Shown here: one piece after another, positions 60,251 to 64,000 of the stretch
Layout of the letters: every line of letters begins with the position of its first letter
Position numbering within the stretch: the stretch's first letter is position 1
Source: Methanobacteriota archaeon
GTDB taxonomy: Archaea > Thermoplasmatota > Poseidoniia > MGIII > CG-Epi1
Assembly (NCBI GenBank): GCA_014240055.1
Contig: JAAZXP010000001.1
Coordinates: forward strand, 3,344-67,343
DNA: 64,000 nucleotides
Reading direction: 5' to 3'
Notes under the pieces: generated by a model
Database searches by the model: none
The model's input: only the letters and a program-made list of their open reading frames with translations
Told to the model about the DNA's origin: nothing
Position numbers and translations under genes: made by a program

Positions 60251-60477
60251 TGAAGGAAATTGAAGATAAAATATTAGAAGTTATCACCGAGCTGGAGAGC
60301 TGGGAAAGGAGGGAGAAAAAAGTTCGAGCTCGGTTAGAAAAGGATGAAGCTGACGTGTCTGAATTGGATCGAATTAATGAGCAGATATCACATTATCAAA
60401 GTTTGTTACATGATATGAAGAAAAAAATGTCTTCAACAGATGTTTCCCGTACGATTTTCCGTTCGGGAAATCCATAA
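60250..60477 (+). CDS. Short coiled-coil protein coupled to aCPSF1
   Basis: The 75-residue protein is mainly one charged helix (IEDKILEVITELESWERREKKVRARLEKDEADVSELDR is the coiled-coil part by eye), with a basic, Ser-rich tail ending RTIFRSGNP. Start and stop overlap (TAATG) with aCPSF1, so it is translated from the same message and may bind or regulate it. I do not recognise a family. A tRNA gene follows 30 bases later. Confidence 0.65.
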   Translation: MKEIEDKILEVITELESWERREKKVRARLEKDEADVSELDRINEQISHYQSLLHDMKKKMSSTDVSRTIFRSGNP

Positions 60478-60507
60478 TAATATAGATATAGAATGACTTT
60501 ATCATTG

Positions 60508-60581
60508 GGTGAGGTGGCAGAGCCCGGCTATGCACGCGACTGCAGATCGCGACCACGGGAGTTCGAATCTCTCCCTCACCA
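60508..60581 (+). tRNA. tRNA-Cys (GCA)
   Basis: A full cloverleaf is visible. The acceptor stem GGTGAGG (60508-60514) pairs with CCTCACC (60574-60580). The D arm GCAGAGCCCGGCTATGC resembles that of E. coli tRNA-Cys. The anticodon stem is CGCGA/TCGCG, with loop CTGCAGA giving anticodon GCA. The T arm is GGGAG TTCGAAT CTCTC. The discriminator is A (60581), followed by a genomic CCA at 60582-60584. There is no intron. A TATA-like TAATATAGATATA stretch at about 60478-60490 would start transcription near the 5' end. Most tRNA-Cys have U73, so the A is unusual. Confidence 0.92.
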
Positions 60582-60591
60582 CCACAATGCT

Positions 60592-62271
60592 TTACATTTG
60601 GTTAGGGGCTTTTACACCGAGTATGCCTAAGCTAGTTTTCAGTATCTTTTTAGAAATTGCTACTAAGTTTATTCTTAATGCTTCATTTTCATTACCAATT
60701 ACTGGGCAATCGCGATAGAATTGGTTAAAATTCGCAGCCAATTCATGAGCATAGTTTGGAATATAATGAATTGACAGATTATTTACAGATCGTTGGACAG
60801 TCCCAGGCCATTTAGCGAGTGTTCTCAAAAGTTTTATTTCAGAATTTGATAATTTCCCATTTATTGAGACTTCAGGCATATCTTTACTATAATTTCGTAT
60901 TATGGCTGCAGCCCTAGCATGTGAATACATTGCGAATGGGGCTGAATCACCCTGTAGATTGAGTGCATCTTCCATGTTAAAAGTAAAACCTTTTTCAGCT
61001 TGTACCTTCAGAACATTATACCTAAGAGAACCAATACCTATGTCCTCGGCTAGTTCATTCTTTTTTATTTCACTTAAATCTGTTTCATCTAGTTTATGTT
61101 TTGCCAATTCAACAATTTTTTCCATGATGTCATCTAAGTAAATAACTCTACCAGCTCTTGTAGACATTTTCCCCCCTGGTAAATTTACAAAAGAATAAAA
61201 CAGCCCTATAGGCTCTTTAGAATTAAGTTCTCTTAGGGCAATACCTAATAATTTACTTTGTAGTCTATGATCTTCCCCTAATACATTTAAGGCCTTATCA
61301 TATTTTTTAAATTTATAGAGATGGTAGGCAATGTCTCTAGTTGTGTACAGACTGAGTCCATTTTTCCTTGTAAAAAAGAATTTCTGGTTTCTTCCTGCAA
61401 TATTTTCTCCTTCTAAATCTAAGTAATATGCACCATCTTCTTCCTTACATATTTTACTATCTTTTAAGGCTTCAATTACTTCACTAACTTTTCCATTCGC
61501 TATCAAATCAGATTCATGAAAGTAATTGTTCGCTTCAGCTCCTAGTCGTTTCAGAGAAATTTCCATTCCTTCTAACATTCTTTTTGCGGAGTTCTTTACT
61601 TCTCTAAGTGTTTCAGAGTTTCCTCCTTCAATATCTTCCATTTTTTGATAAATTTGCTTTCTGACAATTTCATCTTCTTCTAATAATTTAGATGCTATTC
61701 GGTAGGCATCTACTAATTCATGGTCAACTTTCTTTTCATTTTTAGTTTCATAATTTGATAATCCAAAGGCTAAGGTTGCAGCCTGCCTTCCAGTATCATT
61801 GACATAGTATTCTGTCGCTACTTCATGGCCGTAATATTCTAGTAGTCTGGCAATACTATCGCCAATTATGGGATTCCTAGCTCTTCCCATGTGAAAAGGA
61901 CCTGTAGGATTGGCCGATGTGTGTTCAATTAGTATTCTGTCAGGTTTTTCTATTGTTTTAGCATAAGATTTATGGTCTATTTCTTTGATTACATTAGTTA
62001 CAATCTCATTCCAGTCGATTGTTATATTGCAGTATCCTTTTTCAGTTTCAGCAGATAGAACTTGGTCTATATTTTCGATTTCTAAAGCAATTTCGGAGGC
62101 AATCTCGGCTGGATTCTTTTTTAGTGTTTTTGCAGCTGGAAAACAAACTACGGCAAAATCTCCAATTGGAGAATTCAAATCAATAGGTAAGTCAGGCCAA
62201 TCTAATTTTTTTGTTATAGTTGATATTTTTTTCAAAATCTCTTCAACTATGTCTATTACTATTTGACTCAC
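60592..62271 (-). CDS. argS: Arginyl-tRNA synthetase
   Basis: The 559-residue class I synthetase has the N-terminal ArgRS additional domain (Add1). The HIGH motif is present as ANPTGPFHMGRARN. The YYVNDTGRQ stretch follows, and the KMSKS position reads GGKMSTRAGRVI. The C-terminal anticodon-binding domain ends SLGILGVKAPNQM. The length is typical. The C-terminal ending is a few bases from the tRNA-Cys gene on the opposite strand. Confidence 0.96.
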   Translation of the reverse strand: MSQIVIDIVEEILKKISTITKKLDWPDLPIDLNSPIGDFAVVCFPAAKTLKKNPAEIASEIALEIENIDQVLSAETEKGYCNITIDWNEIVTNVIKEIDHKSYAKTIEKPDRILIEHTSANPTGPFHMGRARNPIIGDSIARLLEYYGHEVATEYYVNDTGRQAATLAFGLSNYETKNEKKVDHELVDAYRIASKLLEEDEIVRKQIYQKMEDIEGGNSETLREVKNSAKRMLEGMEISLKRLGAEANNYFHESDLIANGKVSEVIEALKDSKICKEEDGAYYLDLEGENIAGRNQKFFFTRKNGLSLYTTRDIAYHLYKFKKYDKALNVLGEDHRLQSKLLGIALRELNSKEPIGLFYSFVNLPGGKMSTRAGRVIYLDDIMEKIVELAKHKLDETDLSEIKKNELAEDIGIGSLRYNVLKVQAEKGFTFNMEDALNLQGDSAPFAMYSHARAAAIIRNYSKDMPEVSINGKLSNSEIKLLRTLAKWPGTVQRSVNNLSIHYIPNYAHELAANFNQFYRDCPVIGNENEALRINLVAISKKILKTSLGILGVKAPNQM

Positions 62272-62301
62272 AAATATGTTGTACTAAAAGGGGGTATAAG
62301 C

Positions 62302-63060
62302 TTATCCAATATATCTTGAAACAGATGCGGAAACTTCAGGAGGTGCTTGTTTCTGTACATTTTGTACTTCTTCTTCAATAGTTTCAGCTTCTTTGAGCAA
62401 GGGTTTTGGATCTAATTCAATAGCTAATAATAATTCATCAATGGCTTTGATTACGTTAGCAGCAGCTCTTGCATCTGGTACATTTTCACTTACTTCAGCT
62501 AAAAGTCCAAGAACATTCAAATTGCGTATTTTACCTTCATTCAAGAAAGCTCCTGTAATACCGCCAATTGTTCCAAAAGTAAATGGCTTAACTTTTGCTT
62601 CTTCAATCCATGGTCTTGCCCCTTCAGTCGAAGCGATTCCATATACGTCATTGTCATCTCCACCATCCTTTGAAGATATGCTAAATCCTTCAGCCGAGAT
62701 TATCTTTGCACAACCTTTCTCTACCGCCCAATCAGTTAGTTCGTTAACTAATTCTTTAGCCATTTCTGCGGGTGGCGTAAACTCACTTACACACACAGTA
62801 ACCTGATTGCAGGTTCCATCATTGCATATTTGTTCACCAGAATAAATTCTTAAAGGATTATGAGGCTCACCGTTCTTGATGATTGTGATAGCAGGAAATT
62901 TAACACTATCTACAATTCCGATTTGTTCTAGCTTTAATGTATTAATTAAAAAATTAGCAGTTATAGTACCAATAAGTCCTACGCTCGGAAAACCAACAAT
63001 GAAAACAGAGCCTTTCAAATCTTTTTCGACAATTTCATGAATCTTTATTGAACTGTTCAT
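62302..63060 (-). CDS. PAC2-family protein (proteasome assembly chaperone-like)
   Basis: The 252-residue PAC2-fold protein has the signature GFPSVGLIGTITANFLI near residue 23 and the later IGGITGAFLNEGKI. Archaeal homologues include PbaB-like proteins linked to proteasome assembly or activation; the exact role is not settled. A pair of cysteines (ICNDGTCNQV) may form a metal or disulfide site. It overlaps the preceding acidic-tailed gene by four bases and is followed by argS after 30 bases. The proteasome beta gene lies 4 kb away. Confidence 0.85.
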   Translation of the reverse strand: MNSSIKIHEIVEKDLKGSVFIVGFPSVGLIGTITANFLINTLKLEQIGIVDSVKFPAITIIKNGEPHNPLRIYSGEQICNDGTCNQVTVCVSEFTPPAEMAKELVNELTDWAVEKGCAKIISAEGFSISSKDGGDDNDVYGIASTEGARPWIEEAKVKPFTFGTIGGITGAFLNEGKIRNLNVLGLLAEVSENVPDARAAANVIKAIDELLLAIELDPKPLLKEAETIEEEVQNVQKQAPPEVSASVSRYIG

Positions 63061-63404
63061 AAAAGTTCATCAAGATCTGCATCATCTTCTAAATCAGGTA
63101 AGTCACCATCGTCATCTAAAAGGTCACCTAAATCATCATCAATTTCGTCATCATCATCACTAAAATCTTCTTTCAGTGATCCACTACCTCCACTGCCTAC
63201 AACTTTTAGGCGAGTCCATAGAGAAAAATCAGGAATATCGCTTCTGTTCGCAAAACGCTTAGCATCACTAACAGTACGGAATTTGCCAAGGATAGGGTCT
63301 CCCTCGCCAGGGTCTGCAGGAAGCATAACATATCGTTCTTTATTGACGATATCACCAACAAGAAGTCGGACAGCTTTTAGGACATCAGGATTAGATTCAG
63401 ACAT
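63057..63404 (-). CDS. Small protein with a long acidic C-terminal tail, unknown function
   Basis: From the ATG at 63404 the product has about 115 residues. The N-terminal half (SESNPDVLKAVRLLVGDIV, then LPADPGEGDPILGKFRTVSDAKRFANRSD) looks folded. The last 40 residues are almost all Asp, Glu and Leu, ending DLDELL. The start is chosen because a TTATTTAAA TATA at 63433-63442 would start transcription near 63411, below the alternative ATG at 63434. It overlaps the PAC2 gene by four bases. I do not recognise a family. The acidic tail could bind a basic partner. Confidence 0.65.
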   Translation of the reverse strand: MSESNPDVLKAVRLLVGDIVNKERYVMLPADPGEGDPILGKFRTVSDAKRFANRSDIPDFSLWTRLKVVGSGGSGSLKEDFSDDDDEIDDDLGDLLDDDGDLPDLEDDADLDELL

Positions 63405-63501
63405 TTTTAACTCTAACATCCTATCTAGCCTCATTTAAATAATTTTATGGTGACTTAAATGAAACCAAAGGAGTTATTTACTCATTTGTTTCAATGCGAC
63501 T

Positions 63502-64000
63502 ATGGAAGAACGTAAAGCCCAGATAATGCGAGGAGTTTTAGAGTGCGTTAGCGAGTCTGAGCTTGAGATATTACTTTCTTCTAAAGAGAAACTAAAGGCA
63601 TATGTTGGCTTTGAGCCCTCTGGTCTACTTCATGCAGGATCTTTGGTTCCAATCCTAAAGACACGCGATTTAATAAATGCAGGATTTCGAGTTACAATAT
63701 TATTGGCTGATTGGCATGGATACATAAATGATAAATTAAAAGGAGATTGGGATAATTTAAAAGCAGGTGTTGAATATCAAAAGCAAATGTTTTCAGTATT
63801 TAGTCCTGGTGTTGAATTTAAAACAGCTAGTGAATTAGTTAAGGAAGAAGGTTATTGGGAAATGGTACTTCGAGTTTCAAAATCGAGTAGTCTTAAAAGA
63901 ATGCGAAGAGCCTTATCAATAATGGGTAGAAGTGAGGAGGATGGGGATAGAGATATGTCTAAATTTTTCTATCCTGCAATGCAAGCTACAGATATCTATG
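63502..64000 (+). CDS. tyrS: Tyrosyl-tRNA synthetase, archaeal type (3' part cut by window edge)
   Basis: The first 166 codons are visible and the gene continues past the right edge. The product begins MEERKAQIMRGVLECVSE and has GFEPSGLLHAGS, where HAGS is the HIGH motif, and the tyrosine-site segment VTILLADWHGYINDKLKG. These match archaeal/eukaryotic TyrRS rather than bacterial. A GTTATTTACT TATA at 63473-63482 lies about 25 bases before the ATG at 63502, giving a leaderless mRNA. An ATG at 63494 is in another frame. It is divergent from the acidic-tailed gene. Confidence 0.92.
   Translation, partial: MEERKAQIMRGVLECVSESELEILLSSKEKLKAYVGFEPSGLLHAGSLVPILKTRDLINAGFRVTILLADWHGYINDKLKGDWDNLKAGVEYQKQMFSVFSPGVEFKTASELVKEEGYWEMVLRVSKSSSLKRMRRALSIMGRSEEDGDRDMSKFFYPAMQATDIY

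Overview
The window is a densely packed archaeal chromosome segment. Transcription and translation genes are archaeal: TFB, TATA-box promoters placed about 25 bases before start codons, aIF1A, RIO1 kinase, L10e, Gar1, PCNA, 20S proteasome beta subunit, aCPSF1, archaeal-type TyrRS and DtdA. Metabolism is that of an aerobic or facultative heterotroph: succinate dehydrogenase, succinyl-CoA synthetase, NADP isocitrate dehydrogenase, proline dehydrogenase, urocanase, glycine cleavage and 3-hydroxyacyl-CoA dehydrogenase. The DNA is AT-rich. There are also very large secreted proteins, a class II HMG-CoA reductase and a squalene synthase. I infer a marine Thermoplasmatota lineage (Poseidoniales/Marine Group II or a relative). 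No rRNA or diagnostic marker is present to prove this.

Layout. 1-2.7 kb holds an MBL-fold nuclease-like gene and an aIF1A-RIO1-KH ribosome-biogenesis operon. 2.7-5.1 kb holds gcvT-gcvH and a Trm5-like methyltransferase. 5.3-10.6 kb is one 1784-residue surface protein gene with a long 5' leader. 11.1-12.6 kb is a ribbon-helix-helix regulator followed by ftsZ, divergent from a 2-thiouridine synthetase across an operator-like repeat array. 13.7-17.8 kb holds a membrane FKBP, proline dehydrogenase, icd and a NOG1-type GTPase. 17.8-23.0 kb is a purine uptake, salvage and interconversion cluster (permease, apt, hpt, guaC, guaB). 23.1-25.6 kb is dtdA-hutU, with an in-frame stop inside the urocanase N-terminus. 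25.8-29.2 kb is sdhCAB. 29.3-34.7 kb holds a lipoprotein, TFB-Gar1, TruA and sucCD. 34.8-39.7 kb holds L10e with a small unknown protein, isopentenyl phosphate kinase with an unknown partner, an MFS transporter, a lysine-dehydrogenase-like enzyme and SepF. 39.8-53.5 kb holds an M6 metalloprotease, squalene synthase, a HAD phosphatase, dcd, HMG-CoA reductase, a transmembrane protein with a cytoplasmic zinc ribbon and an RND transporter. 53.5-64 kb holds purA, hbd, argF, PCNA, proteasome beta, aCPSF1, tRNA-Cys, argS, a PAC2-family protein and the start of tyrS.

How the genes fit together. Imported purines can be recovered by Apt/Hpt and balanced by GuaC/GuaB, with PurA making AMP. HMG-CoA reductase, isopentenyl phosphate kinase and squalene synthase represent isoprenoid synthesis. 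FtsZ, its RHH partner and SepF are the division module. Three giant extracellular proteins, a protease and an RND pump fit a cell that feeds on proteins and lipids. Most genes overlap or abut, and no spacer exceeds about 190 bases. I see no CRISPR array, insertion sequence, integrase or rRNA.

The points most worth checking are the stop codon inside the urocanase N-terminus, the RHH-FtsZ pair with its 42-base-spaced repeats, the Tritrichomonas-like IMP dehydrogenase beside an E. coli-like GMP reductase, several small unannotated proteins, and the tRNA-Cys discriminator base.
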